Origin: Rhynchospora pubera
Lineage: Eukaryota; Streptophyta; Magnoliopsida; Poales; Cyperaceae
Reading direction: 5' to 3'
Assembly (NCBI GenBank): GCA_028095005.1
Contig: CM051461.1
Location: forward strand, 48,782,812-48,846,811
DNA: 64,000 bases
Both the position numbers and the translations under genes were made by a program. Each line of letters begins with the position of its first letter. Positions within the stretch are counted from its first letter, which is position 1. Below the pieces are notes generated by a model. The model did no database searches, was not told where the DNA came from, and was given only the letters and a program-made list of their open reading frames with translations. This document shows, piece by piece, positions 45,038 to 55,800 of this stretch.

Positions 45038-48000
45038 ATGTCTACAATTACAATATATGTCAACCAATGTCCAACTTTTGGTGCTTCCTACTTCCACATC
45101 GGTTGTAGTATGCATACCACATTTGCTGAAATTCGAAATGAATTATATAGCAGGCTACAGATTTTAGAAACCCAGTACACTTTGAATATCCATGGTCGTT
45201 ACAATGAAATTGTAAATGGGAGATATGAATCACTATTTCTTCCTGTAAATTCTGAAGATCAATGGCGCCTTTTTTACCACGAGACATTCGAGACGAGAGG
45301 GTTACCGATTATTGAGTTGCATGTTGATTTCATCCCCGTATATGGCACGGGACCAGATCTAAACCTAACACCCCTTGACGAGCCCGGTAGCAGTGAGCCA
45401 AACACTTCCTTAAACCTTATGTGTGGCCAGCAATCCACCCCTTACCAATACACTGGCGAACAGTCCGTTCCTACGCAAGACAATAACACATCAGGAGATG
45501 AAGTCGAGGTTGCCGATGGTGATGAAGATGAGGGTCCGGCGACTTACTCCGACCTTCCTACCGGAGAAGAATATACCGATGTGGATGACTTCTCCGAGAG
45601 AGAAATGCCTTTTTATTCAAACTGCGACCAGCCATACGTTTCAGGAAGGACGGACTTGCACCATCCTGTAAGTGAATTGTGTGATATTTCCATGTTTGAG
45701 TATGCTGGTATGCCGGAGCGTAGTTTAGGGCCACAAGGCGAACTTGCTGTTGGTAAACGATTCGGTTCCAAAAAACAATTAATTCTAGCTGTCTGTGATG
45801 TTTCATGCAAAACAAATCGAGAAGTTCGAACGGAAACTAGCAATAAACAAAAAATTGTAATGGTTTGCATGCAAAAACCGAATTGTAAGTGGCGATTGTA
45901 TGGTAGACGTGAGAGTTATAATACAAATTGGAAGATCTCTACCAATCCAAATGAGCATATTTGTTCGAGACCCCCGGGCCAAAAAGGTCACGCAAACCTT
46001 ACAGCTAGTCTCATTGCCGAACACGTTAGGGATGAATTGAAAAAAAAATTGGGAAAAAGTGTCCAGGACATAGGAAGCCTCATAAGGGCTAGATATCCAC
46101 GTATTGAACCGACTTATAATAAACTATGGCGTGGGAGGGAGCGAGCGTTGGAGCAATTGTTTGGGTCCTGGGAAGGGGCCTACAATAAACTTCCACGCCT
46201 CCTGGAGGCAATGAAGGCGACAACCCCAGGAACGAAATACACAATAGTTTCTTGGCCTACAAACGATCCTAACGTTGGCGTCTTCAAGATGGCAGCCTGG
46301 GCTTTTGGTCCGTGCATAGAAGCGATGAAATATGCCAGACCTGTTATCTCAATTGATGCTAGTTTTTTATCGGGCCGATACAAAGGTAGATTGTTCTCAG
46401 TGTGTGGTTATGATCCAGAAAATCGATTAATTCCGGTTGCATTCGGATTGGGCGAAAAAGAAGATAAGGATACTTGGGGATGGTTTATGTCTTGGGTTAG
46501 ATGTGAAGTTTTAGGCCGGAACACTAGATACTGTGTCATATCTGACCGTCATAAGGCAATAAAAGCGGTATTTGCATCCGTAGATTACGGTTGGAAGGCA
46601 CAAGGTGCGCATGCAGTAGCGATTCATCGGTTCTGCATGCAGCATGTTGCGGAAAACTTATGGAAGGAGGCTGGCGGGTCACAAGATGCTGATTTGAAAA
46701 ACTTTTTCAAATGTAGACTTGCTAACAAGAAAAACCCTAGACGTTTTAGAGAGAATTGGGGAGTTCTGAAGGAAAATAACCTGAGAGCTTATCAGTACCT
46801 AAGAAATTGTGGTAAAATTAATGAAAATGACAACAACGAGCGGCCAAAACTATATAAATGGGCTCAGAGTTTTGACAAGGGGCATCGGTGGGGTATAATG
46901 ACGAGTAATGGATCGGAGAGTCTGAATAATGTGTTTAGAATAGAGAGAAGATTACCAGTGACAGCACTTATAGAAGGCACGTGGTATAAATGTGCCAACT
47001 GGATGAACAAGCGAACACAAGAAGCACTTCAAAGGTTGAGTTTAGGAGAAAGATGGCCGGAAGGAGTAAAGAATAAATTGATCAAGCATGATGGAAAATC
47101 ACGTAAGTACTTAAAGAAAAAGAATTTAATTCATTCATTCATTTTAATCCATTTTGAACTAACTTCATCTTTTTGTTTCAATCTCAGAGGAGTTTATGAG
47201 CACATTCGTGTTAAGATTGGACCTTGGAGAATTTCGCGTGAAAGTTCGCGAGGAGTACCGTGATGGTGTAGGCTACGATTATTCCCATTACACAGTTCAA
47301 ATTCCACCCGACATGGAGCAAACCGATGTGCAATTGCCCTTCACTCGAACCACATGTGAGTGCCAAAAACCACAATTGACAGGTATCCCTTGCGCACATG
47401 TCATTGCTGTTTGCAGGGAGACAAATTACAATGTAGATCAATTCGTGGATGGTCACTATAGCATGCAAAACCAGCACATGATTTGGTCAGCAGGTCGGTT
47501 TCATTGTTACAAAGATGAGGAAGAGTGGCCAGTTTATACAGGTCCGATAATTGTCCCCGACAAGAGTTTGGTCAATCGAGGAAGGCGCAAAATCATTCGT
47601 GCAGAGATGTGGATGGATAGGATGGAAGGAAGGAAAGGTGGAGGTTCCACAAGAAAAAACAAAAAGAAAAATCAAGGAGAAGCTTCAACCAGTCAACCGC
47701 GACTAGCAGCACCTCAACCCCCATATCCGATGGACGCATTGCAATCCGGTCGATACACCAGTACACCACCAACAAGGGCCAACAGTCCAAGAAGGGCAGC
47801 GAGTACTGAACGTACGGTTCGGACTCGTCAAACACCCATTCAACCAGGACGAATGTCATTGCATGTTGATCCACGAAGCAACAATAATAGGGAGGACCAA
47901 GGATCTGTACAACCACAGAGAAATTCTATAAGCATTGATCCACGGGTAAGAGATGTCGCATCTGGAAATATGAGAAGTGAGTCGGCTAGATTTCCAACAC

Positions 48001-48092
48001 ATCAAGGCAATACATCAAGGGAGAGAGGACGAAAAGGATTGTTTGGGGGGAAATTTGGCAATATACTGTCTTTCGGTAGGAAAAAAAAATGA
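45038..48092 (+). CDS. MuDR-type (MULE) transposase
   Basis: Exon 1 is 45038-47102 and exon 2 is 47188-48092. The intron (85 bp, GTAAGT...CTCAG) joins phase 1 and gives 989 residues. An N-terminal PB1-like domain and an acidic spacer (about 110-195) precede a MuDR DNA-binding region (FGSKKQLILAVCD and CKWRLYGRRE). The RNase H-like core has its first Asp in ISIDASFLSGRYKG (about 436), the second in VISDRHKAIK, the HRFCMQHVAENL motif, and a Glu in SNGSESLNN (about 625). A SWIM zinc finger, CECQ then CAHV (about 745), follows. The C-terminus is basic and ends GRKKK, a likely nuclear signal. It would act in the nucleus, binding the TIRs and cutting the element out. No frame damage. The track frame past 47102 is intron read-through, hence the two-exon model. 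Confidence 0.92.
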
Positions 48093-48433
48093 AATAATTG
48101 AAGATTAAGGGTTGTCGTAATTTTATATATTGTAATGGAATGTATTGTAAGAGAATATACTATTATTTTATGAATTTCGAAATTATATATTATAATTTTT
48201 ATGCATTCTAATTTTAGTTTTAATTTAGTATTATTTTATGTATTATTATTTTATGCATTCTAATTCGATCTGTCAAGAAGAGCATTGACAGACATGCATT
48301 CTTGTTATCTACAAAATCCTAAAAGGCTTTGAGAAGCAGTTAATTAACTCGTATAATGGGACCCTCAGCATTCAATTAACTATTTAGCGTTGGGAAGCAG
48401 TTAATTAGCGTTGAGAAGCAGTTAATTAGCTCG

Positions 48434-48724
48434 TTTTATAAAACGCGCTAAAAGGTTTTGTACCCTTTTATAAAACGCGCTAAAAGACTTTGTACCCTTT
48501 TATGAAACGCGTTAAAAGGCTTTACCCTATTATAAAACGCGTTCAAAGGCTTTACCCTATTATAAAACGCGTTCAAAGGCTTTACCCTTTTATAAAACGC
48601 GCTAAAAGGCTTTTTACTCTTTTATAAAAAGCGCTAAAAGGCTTTACCCTTTTATAAAACGCGTTAAAAGACTTTGTACCCTTTTATAAAACGCGTTAAA
48701 AGGCTTTATCTTTTTATAAAACGC
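48434..48724. repeat. Tandem array of CTTTTATAAAACGCGYTAAAAGG units
   Basis: About ten units of 28-33 bp, each with TTTTATAAAACGCG followed by CTAAAAG, GTTAAAAG or GTTCAAAG. They lie between the transposase 3' end and the next part of the element. The unit is one half of the palindrome ACGCGTTTTATAAACGCGT found in the TIRs. Confidence 0.9.
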
Positions 48725-49040
48725 CCAATTCTCACATCTCTCATTCTCACCTCTGAATATCATTCTCATCTCTCATTCTCACCTCTCTCATTCTCACCTC
48801 TCAATGTTAATAAGTGCAAAATTGTAATAAGAGACTTTCCGGTGGAATCTGTTATTATGTACGAAGGTCGGCCCAGATGGACAGCTCGCTAACTTCATCA
48901 TCATCTGAGGTAGACCAACACTCTGCTGCCTACGATCATGGGTAATGGGCGGTAGAGTTCTGCCGACCCAATTAGGGAAGAACTCGACGACTGTCGAAGG
49001 CTCTCGTAGAATTGGGCAACTGTCCAAGAGTCTCCGCAAA
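48725..49040. other. MULE internal spacer with a sequence shared with the right end
   Basis: After CT-rich sequence, 48833-48870 (ACTTTCCGGTGGAATCTG and onward) resembles the minus strand just below 51022 (ACTTTCCTGTGGAATCTG). Both translate as PVESVI followed by a short basic stretch. This looks like a duplicated, partly decayed coding segment. No complete ORF is claimed. Confidence 0.4.
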
Positions 49041-49195
49041 TCGTTGTTTTCATATTAATGAGAATTATTGTAATGAAAATTGTTATTAATTTAAAATCGT
49101 TGTTTTCATATTAATGAGAATTATTGTAATGAAAATTGTTATTAATTTAAATCGTTGTTTTCATATTAATGATAGTTATTGTAATGAAATTTTTT
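49041..49195. repeat. Three tandem ~56-bp units
   Basis: TCGTTGTTTTCATATTAATG starts at 49041, 49097 and 49152. The units are AT-rich, with the third diverged at its end. Confidence 0.85.
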
Positions 49196-49350
49196 TTTAA
49201 TTTTTATATTAATTAGTTGTAAATATTACATATGAAGTTCATATTTTAATTCATACAATAACATAAATTCTAGATATGAAATTCATATTACAAATTAAAT
49301 TTCATAGAAAATAAAATAGATAAATTCCATTATTCTAGCACAATTAAACT

Positions 49351-49605
49351 CTAATTTTTCTCTACTTCCTTAACATCTTTATTCTTCTCCTCCTCCTTAT
49401 TCTCACTAGAACTCTCATCTATTTTAACCCCCATACTAAAATCAGGGCTCCTGCCACATCCTGGAGGGAAACGACGTACAGCCGAGACGGCCCTTCTCTT
49501 CAGAGGGCCGTAAAATGGGGTCCTTTTTGCTCCCACATGAGATGTTTCCTCTCCCACCTTGGATGTTTCCTCCCCCATCTTATTATTGTTTTGAGCCTTC
49601 TCCAT
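49351..49605 (-). CDS. MULE small ORF (84 aa) with a SUVH-like motif
   Basis: ATG at 49605, stop at 49351. The minus strand upstream has CTATATATATC (about 49673-49684), itself preceded by a CGCGTTTTATAAACG palindrome, so this frame has a plausible promoter of its own. The protein is hydrophilic: an N-terminal duplicated GEETS.VG, then RRAVSAVRRFPPGCGR, then a Glu/Lys tail. The central motif resembles the (R/K)VSAVRDFPPGCG segment N-terminal to the SRA domain of plant SUVH histone methyltransferases. No SET or SRA domain is present. It could be a captured host fragment or an accessory protein. Function unknown. Confidence 0.5.
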   Translation of the reverse strand: MEKAQNNNKMGEETSKVGEETSHVGAKRTPFYGPLKRRAVSAVRRFPPGCGRSPDFSMGVKIDESSSENKEEEKNKDVKEVEKN

Positions 49606-49689
49606 TTCTCAAATTTCTGATTTTACGTGTCTTTTGTTTGTGATTTTGTGATACGAAATAGGAGAACGAATTGAGATATATATAGGCAA

Positions 49690-49987
49690 TTATTTAGCCG
49701 TTTATAAAACGCGCTAGAATAGGGGTCTAAAACGGTGCTCAAACAAAGTATCACGCTGCTCAAAAAGTGGACTCCACCTTTTAGCGCGTTTATAAAACGC
49801 GTTGGAATCCTTGGAACGCGTTTTATAAACGCGCTAAAAGGTGGAGTCAGGTAACGCAGTTAAACAGGCTGACAGCCTGCGAAAGTATTGAATTCCATTA
49901 ACTTAGCCCTTCGTACGCGTTTATAAAACGCGCTCAAACCTTATTACGCGTTTTATAAACGCGTACGAAGGGTTGAGTCTATAAATA
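49690..49987. promoter_or_regulatory. Putative bidirectional control region of the MULE
   Basis: This lies between the two small divergent ORFs. It holds at least five CGCG palindrome arms (near 49699, 49781-49800, 49816-49832, 49916-49932 and 49945-49963) and the plus-strand TATA box TATAAATA at 49980-49987. The same palindromes precede the transposase TATA box. Their placement suggests transposase or host-factor binding sites that double as promoter elements; this is inference. Confidence 0.55.
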
Positions 49988-50081
49988 CTCCTCCTTCTCC
50001 GCAAATTCACGTCGAAAATTCAGAAATCAAAAACCAAAACTTTAGAGAAATTACGCAGAGAAAAGAAACCGAGAAAACATA

Positions 50082-50387
50082 ATGTCAACTAAACCACGTC
50101 ATGTTTGTACCGGTGTGCTTCTACAAGGAGATGGAGGAATAAGTAAACGAGATATTCTTCGGCACGTCTACTTGCACTATCCTTCCGACAAATTTTACGT
50201 GAAGGTTTTTCAACGCGACGTTTTTGAAGTCAGAGGGCCGAAATATTGGACGGATGCAGTTAAGAGGGATGGAGGATATCATGTCCGACGTGGAGATGGA
50301 ATCGTTTGGTTGCGTTTGCAACAGGCATGTCCTCCTGTGTTTGAAAATCACCCGTTAAATGGAAATGACATATATCATTTGGACTGA
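50082..50387 (+). CDS. MULE accessory ORF, 101 aa, unknown function
   Basis: An ATG in good context (AACATAATGTC), 94 bases after TATAAATA, opens a frame of 101 codons. The protein is small and basic (RHVCTGVLLQGDGGISKRDI, YVKVFQRDVFEVRGPKYW, GIVWLRLQQACPP) with mixed hydrophobic and charged residues, unlike random translation. I do not recognise a family. Its position in an apparently intact MULE beside mudrA recalls the mudrB slot of maize MuDR, but no sequence similarity is claimed. AT-rich near-repeats (TTCTATAATTAG, TGTTTTTATTATTGTG) follow the stop. Confidence 0.55.
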   Translation: MSTKPRHVCTGVLLQGDGGISKRDILRHVYLHYPSDKFYVKVFQRDVFEVRGPKYWTDAVKRDGGYHVRRGDGIVWLRLQQACPPVFENHPLNGNDIYHLD

Positions 50388-51034
50388 TTATTAGGTTTTC
50401 TATAATTAGATGTTTTTATTATTGTGTGTTCTATAATTAGGTTTTCTATAATTATATGTTTTTATTATTGTGTGTTCTATTATTATCTGTTTTCTTTTAT
50501 GTTTTAGTATATGTATTAATTCGTGTAGTATATGTGTTGTAAGTTTTATTATCTAATTTATTTTAGTTTTTATTTTATCCATTTTCATTTTTATTGTGAA
50601 ATTCGAAATATTAATATTAATAGACTTAATATTTATTTAAATTATATATAGACATTACAACTCAATGAACATTATAACAAAAAACACAATACAAATTAAA
50701 AATTACAATTTATTAAAATTTTGAACCACACAATACACAACAAAAAAAATTACAAAATGCATAATATTAAAATTTTGAACCACATAAAAAAAAATTGTAG
50801 AGGATCCATTGCTAAGGGTGGGAAGAGAAAACATCACCGCAACTAATAGAGAAAAGTAGGGGGACTGATTGTCATATTGACCCCCTCTTTTTCTGAGACT
50901 TGGATGAGGATGACTCCATGTATGCAGATTCTCATCCAAGGATGCCGGCTGCGGTGTTATGGCTCGTAGACCCAGCCCAACAAACCGTCCTCTACACGTA
51001 ATAACAGATTCCACAGGAAAGTTTTTATTTTAAA

Positions 51035-51133
51035 GTTGGTGGAATATTAATAGCCATAAGGATTGTGTGCGACTCTGTATCAGTGAATAAGTGTGCCGCA
51101 TACAACCCTTATGGCTATTAGTTTCGCACCAAC
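51035..51133. repeat. Imperfect hairpin in the right part of the MULE
   Basis: TTAATAGCCATAAGG (51046-51061) pairs with CCTTATGGCTATTA (51107-51120), extended by GTTGGTG/CACCAAC further out and TGTGTGCG/CGCATACA further in. It could be a nested miniature element or a foldback transcript. On the minus strand it lies after the TATA-like ATATAAATACC (about 51240-51252) and overlaps a 49-codon frame (51179-51030). Confidence 0.6.
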
Positions 51134-51402
51134 TAATATTATTTTGCATTCCACCATCTGACTCTTCTTTTCCTCTCATTTTTTCCTTTTTTTCAGATCT
51201 TTTCTCTTTTTTTTTTTGATTTTGGACGACAGAATGATGGGTATTTATATGGAAATTAGATCTCTCGAACGCGTTTTATAAAAGCGTAAGAACTCTTCTT
51301 ACGCGTTTTATAAACGCGTAAAATCAGAAAATAACGCGCAAACTCAGAAACTTTAACCGCAATTACTGCAGCTTTTAGCGCGTTTTATAAACGCGTTTGA
51401 AA

Positions 51403-51552
51403 GCTTTTAACGCGTTTATAAAACGCGTTCGAGAGGAGAGAGAGAGGCGCGGTTTATAAACGCGTTGGAACTTTCTTCTTATTAAAAAAAAAATAAATAA
51501 TTCTTTGTATTAAATTTTTTTGTGTCTGAATTTTTATATTAAATAATTTCGG
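51403..51552 (-). repeat. MULE right terminal inverted repeat
   Basis: Reverse complement of 44571-44720 with very few differences (for example CTCCC versus CTCTC in the GC-rich part). Confidence 0.9.
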
Positions 51553-51561
51553 AAAATGGAG

Positions 51562-52215
51562 AAAATCCCTTTGTATGCATTTTTTAGTTTTTACTATTTT
51601 TCTCCAATCAAAAACAAAATTTATACATTAACTAACTTGGCATAAGTCATAATTTTATAACTTTGATTAAACATAGGATCTATAATTTGATCTTTTCTTA
51701 TGAGAAATATATTAGTGAAAAATGTAAATTCAAATTTGTAAATGGTGCTACAAAACCTTTTTCAAATCAAAATATATGATATAGTATTGGGTTTTAATGA
51801 CTAGGAGCCACATAATTTCTTATGTGAAATATTTAATCTGTACGTTGAAAAAGATAGATCGAGATTTAGTAAAGTCAAATTGTACATTATATTATATTAT
51901 TTATTTGGACTCTTTTAACTTTAAAAAAAAAAGTAGAAATGACTTAATTTCTCAAAAAGAAAAATCTCTAAAAAAGTTGGCCACACGTGCTCTCCATTTT
52001 CTCTAAACCGGAGGGCGTAGGGAAAGGAAACGGCGAGAATTGTTTGATGTGGTTTTTGGCATTATAAGTGGGCCCCACAACTGTCCTTGCAAGCGCATGC
52101 TTTTCTCTGCTGCTGCTGCTCTCTCTCTCTCTATCTCAGACTCTCAGCCACTCTCTCTGCTTTCTTCCTTTCTCCGCTTCCTCTTTCTCATTTTTCCTTT
52201 TTTATTTTCCATTTT

Positions 52216-52252
<37 letters not shown>

Positions 52253-52884
52253 ATTAGGTTTTTTATTATCCGTGTTTTCAGATCTCCGTGCTTTACTCTC
52301 TCCTTCCTTCCTCTCTCTCTCTATCTCTCTCACACACCACTTCGTAGTCCGAGCTTGCGATAATGGAGTAGAGTGGCGAGCTAGGGTTCAGTACCTGAGT
52401 GTTTCTTCTGGTGAGCTCTCAGATCTAATGTATTTCGTCTCAGTTTAGTCAGATTTTCTCTTTCTAGTACCTACATTTGCCTTTAATTCGACAACGAAGT
52501 TGGTTTTACTCGGATCTGAATTTGCGTCTGGTTTGAACTTTGAACTGCTGTATATTACGCACTCCAGAAATGTGGGAAGCAATTTCTCCCTTTTTTATTT
52601 ATTGCGAGGAGAGTAATTTAGCTCTCCGCTTGTTTGCTTATACCAATTTAACCTGACAAAATGTAGCTCTTTTGTTTTAGTTCTATCAAAGGGTTGCTCG
52701 TCTCAGGCCATTTTTCAATTGAAAATTTCCGCAATTTAACATACCTGTACTACCGCTTTCTATGCTTTAAGATGTTGTTAGACATTAATTAGTTTGTTTA
52801 GTTTTTCCCATAAAAGTTTGCTTCAGTTATAACACTAATTTTGATTTTTTACCCCTCTCAGTAGTTTAAAAGTTAGTTTCCAGA
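51562..52884 (+). promoter_or_regulatory. Promoter and split 5' leader of the IQD gene
   Basis: AT-rich sequence is followed by a pyrimidine-rich leader with a CT microsatellite (52219-52251). A likely leader intron runs from the GTGAGC near 52411 to CTCTCAG at about 52860, 25 bases before the start codon. The MULE inserted about 1.3 kb upstream of the ATG. Confidence 0.6.
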
Positions 52885-55800
52885 ATGGGGAAGTCACCAG
52901 CCAAGTGGATTAAGACAGTTCTGTTTGGGAAGAAATCATCTCGATCCAATTCTACAAAGGTCAGGATATTCCTCTGATTGAGTTAATATCTGCGGAACTT
53001 GCGCAAGTAATCATGTCAAGCTTTCTTTACGAAGCTACTTTGAACCATATAAATCTCAAATTCCATGCATATCCCTTTTGGAACAACAATTTTGTCATAC
53101 AGGCTTCTATAGATTGGGGATATGACCTGTATTCTCCCATACAGTTTGCATCTGAGAAGTCACAAGAGGGTCAATTGAATACTTTTTAAAACATAAAGGA
53201 AAAGATACTGTTTACATATGGAAAGTACTAATGTTGAAGGGGTGTATCAGTGTATGTGATAATTTGAATGTTTTTAGGGGTCATGTACAACATTGTTCTA
53301 CCTACAGGATACGTGACTAGTTTTCTAGGGTAAGACATGGGACCAACCTTTATGTTCTGTTCACTTATACTATTATAGGTATCAATTTAGACAGAATTCT
53401 GGTAGTATAATTGAATTATTCATTATTGAAAAGCACATTGAGTCTTAACTTCAAAATCAAATTAATATTCCTTTTACTTGAATTATTGGGTTATTGAATA
53501 CCAACCTTATCATTTGATTTATTCTTTCTATATGTAGAAAGCTGCAAATGAGAAAGTGAATACAGGAGGCAAAGGGCCTGCTTTTACTGAGACCTCTCCA
53601 GTCATATCTGATCCAGTTCTTGTAACAGCTCATAGCAATGGAGCTCCTAATCCTGCAGGGACAAAAGAGGAAAACTCTGGTACTCGTGCAGATGCTCCTG
53701 TCTCGCCTCTTGCAACTCAAGAACTTGATACACAAAGGGTTGTAGAGTTGGATACATCGGAGAACCTAGAGGAGAAAATCAGAGAGGAGAAGGCTGCAGT
53801 AACAGCCCAAGCTGCCTTCAGGGGTTATTTGGTAATAAAGTTCCTTGGTTTACCATTTAATAAAATTTTAGTTTTACTTGGGAAAGTGTAATTATAGTTA
53901 CATAATATATTCTGAGATATTGCTGGACCGTACCTGTTATTTTTTCTTTGGAAGTTTTGGGTTTCAATTGCATCATGTTGAGCAAGCATGGAAATATTAT
54001 ACCTATTCTGTTCATTTCATTATTATCTCTAGACAAAATTGTGATCAACTGAGGTTCAATTGGGTTAGATATGTTTGTTGCAAACTTGCAATTAGGATCT
54101 AGTTGGTCAGTTCTCTATTCCTTCACTTTATATAATATCAGCGCTTTATTATATTGCTTTAGGCACGGAGAGCGTTTAAGGCTCTAAAAGGAATTATCCG
54201 GCTGCAAGCCCTGATTCGAGGCCATCTTGTGAGGAGGCAAGCTGTTGTATCTCTCCGTACTATGTATGCTATTGTCAGGTTTCAGGCCCTAGTTCGAGGT
54301 TACAGAGTGAGACATATCGATAATGGTCTCGTTACCTGTACAAAGCTCCAGGTATCTAATATGGTTTTCAATGTCATATCAGTTTCATTTCATTTACTGT
54401 ATTTCTTTTGTATAATCCAATGAAGCTATCTCCAGTATTTGATTACATTATTTATTGCTCCTTTGATCATTTCAGTTTACTAAGAGATGCTCTGATACGT
54501 GGAGGGAGTATGCATCTGCTAATACATTTGCTCAAAAGGTGCACATATATCTGTATTATGCATACCAGTCAGATAATGTACCAAAGCACCATGTTTTTTT
54601 TCCCCCTTTTTCTTTCCTCCATGAATTTTTGGTGTTTTGAATGTTCTATGCAAAATTGAAGGTGACCTATTAATAAAAATCAATTTTAAATACCTCAGGT
54701 AAAGTACTAGCTCATACTGACCGGTATGTGCTATTGCCAATCTATATGGCATTAACTCAGCCGTTTCCAATTCAATGGACTGATATAAAAATGGAGTAAC
54801 TGATATATACCTCGTATTTGTTTCAGCTTCTCTCGTACAATATTAAAGTTGAGCCCCTACACTTCCAGTATGATGAGCAAGACCCGAACTCAGTGTTGGC
54901 TTGGCTGTCTCTTTGGACAGGTGTCAAACCCTGGAAACCGGCTTGTCAACCCAAGAAAACTACTGACGCAAAACCAGTCACCCGCAAGTCCAGCTATGCC
55001 ATGGAGACTGAATCTGGAAAGCTCAAGCGCAACGCTCGCAGGAACCCAGCCAATGCAAACAATGAATCCTCTCAAACAACTGCTGGTACGAACTCGACTA
55101 GGAACTCCAAGAAGTTCTCATCCCTGCCTTCTGAGTCAGCACAGGAGAGCAGCCCGTTGACTGAGCTTGAGAAGGTCAAGCGTAATCTGAGAAAGGTCTC
55201 GAGTTCAGTGCAAGATTCATCTGCTGACATTGAAGCTGAAAGGACTTCCATTTCTGTACCTGGAACTAATAACCTTGATCTTACCAATGGGAATCATATA
55301 GAGAAGGCAAAAAAACACAGTGCAGGTGCATTGACCTGTACGCTGCCAGAAATTAAACCCAAGAGAGATGCTGTTGTACCAACTGAGATACAAACTAAGA
55401 AAGAGAGAGAAGCAACTGAAATAATTCAAAATGAGGGCATGTCTGAAATTGAGGGGCAGATTGATAATCTCATGGAGGCCATTGCCTCTCCAGCTGAAGA
55501 GAAACCACTGGAGGAGGTAACTGTATCGAAGGAAGAGACTCTTTCTAATGAGAACTGCAAAACTACCAAGAGAAGGTCTTCTCTCTCAATAAAACCAGAA
55601 TACACCGATTCTAACAACATTTTGGTACTGAATAACTCGCCAACCGTTCCTAGTTACATGGCTATGACTCAGTCAGCTAAGACGAAACTAAGAGGCCAGG
55701 CTTCGCCACGATCTGGGTCAGATCAGGGTTCAGCTGAGAAAAATGGGTCAACCCGGCGCCATTCCCTCCCAACTAGCACAAATAATGGCAAGTTGAGTTC

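Larger units (their letters stand above)
44571..51552 (+). mobile_element. Autonomous-looking Mutator-like element (MULE), 6982 bp
   Basis: Both ends start CCGAAATTATTTAATAT (right end read on the minus strand). The terminal inverted repeats run about 150 bp with very few mismatches, through GAACGCGTTTTATAAACGCG. The 9-bp duplication AAAATGGAG flanks the element at 44562-44570 and 51553-51561. Inside are an intact spliced transposase gene, at least two small ORFs with their own TATA boxes, tandem arrays of a CGCG palindrome, and a short hairpin. Near-identical TIRs, an exact target duplication and an open transposase suggest a recent, possibly still active insertion. Confidence 0.95.

Noticed and set aside
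48434..48724. CRISPR-like array
   Set aside because: Units are contiguous degenerate repeats without unique spacers, inside a plant transposon.
50703..51014. 103-codon minus-strand frame in the MULE as a gene
   Set aside because: It starts at GTG with no ATG and no clear splice partner; only its first residues resemble the 48.8-kb segment, so it is noted as a relic.
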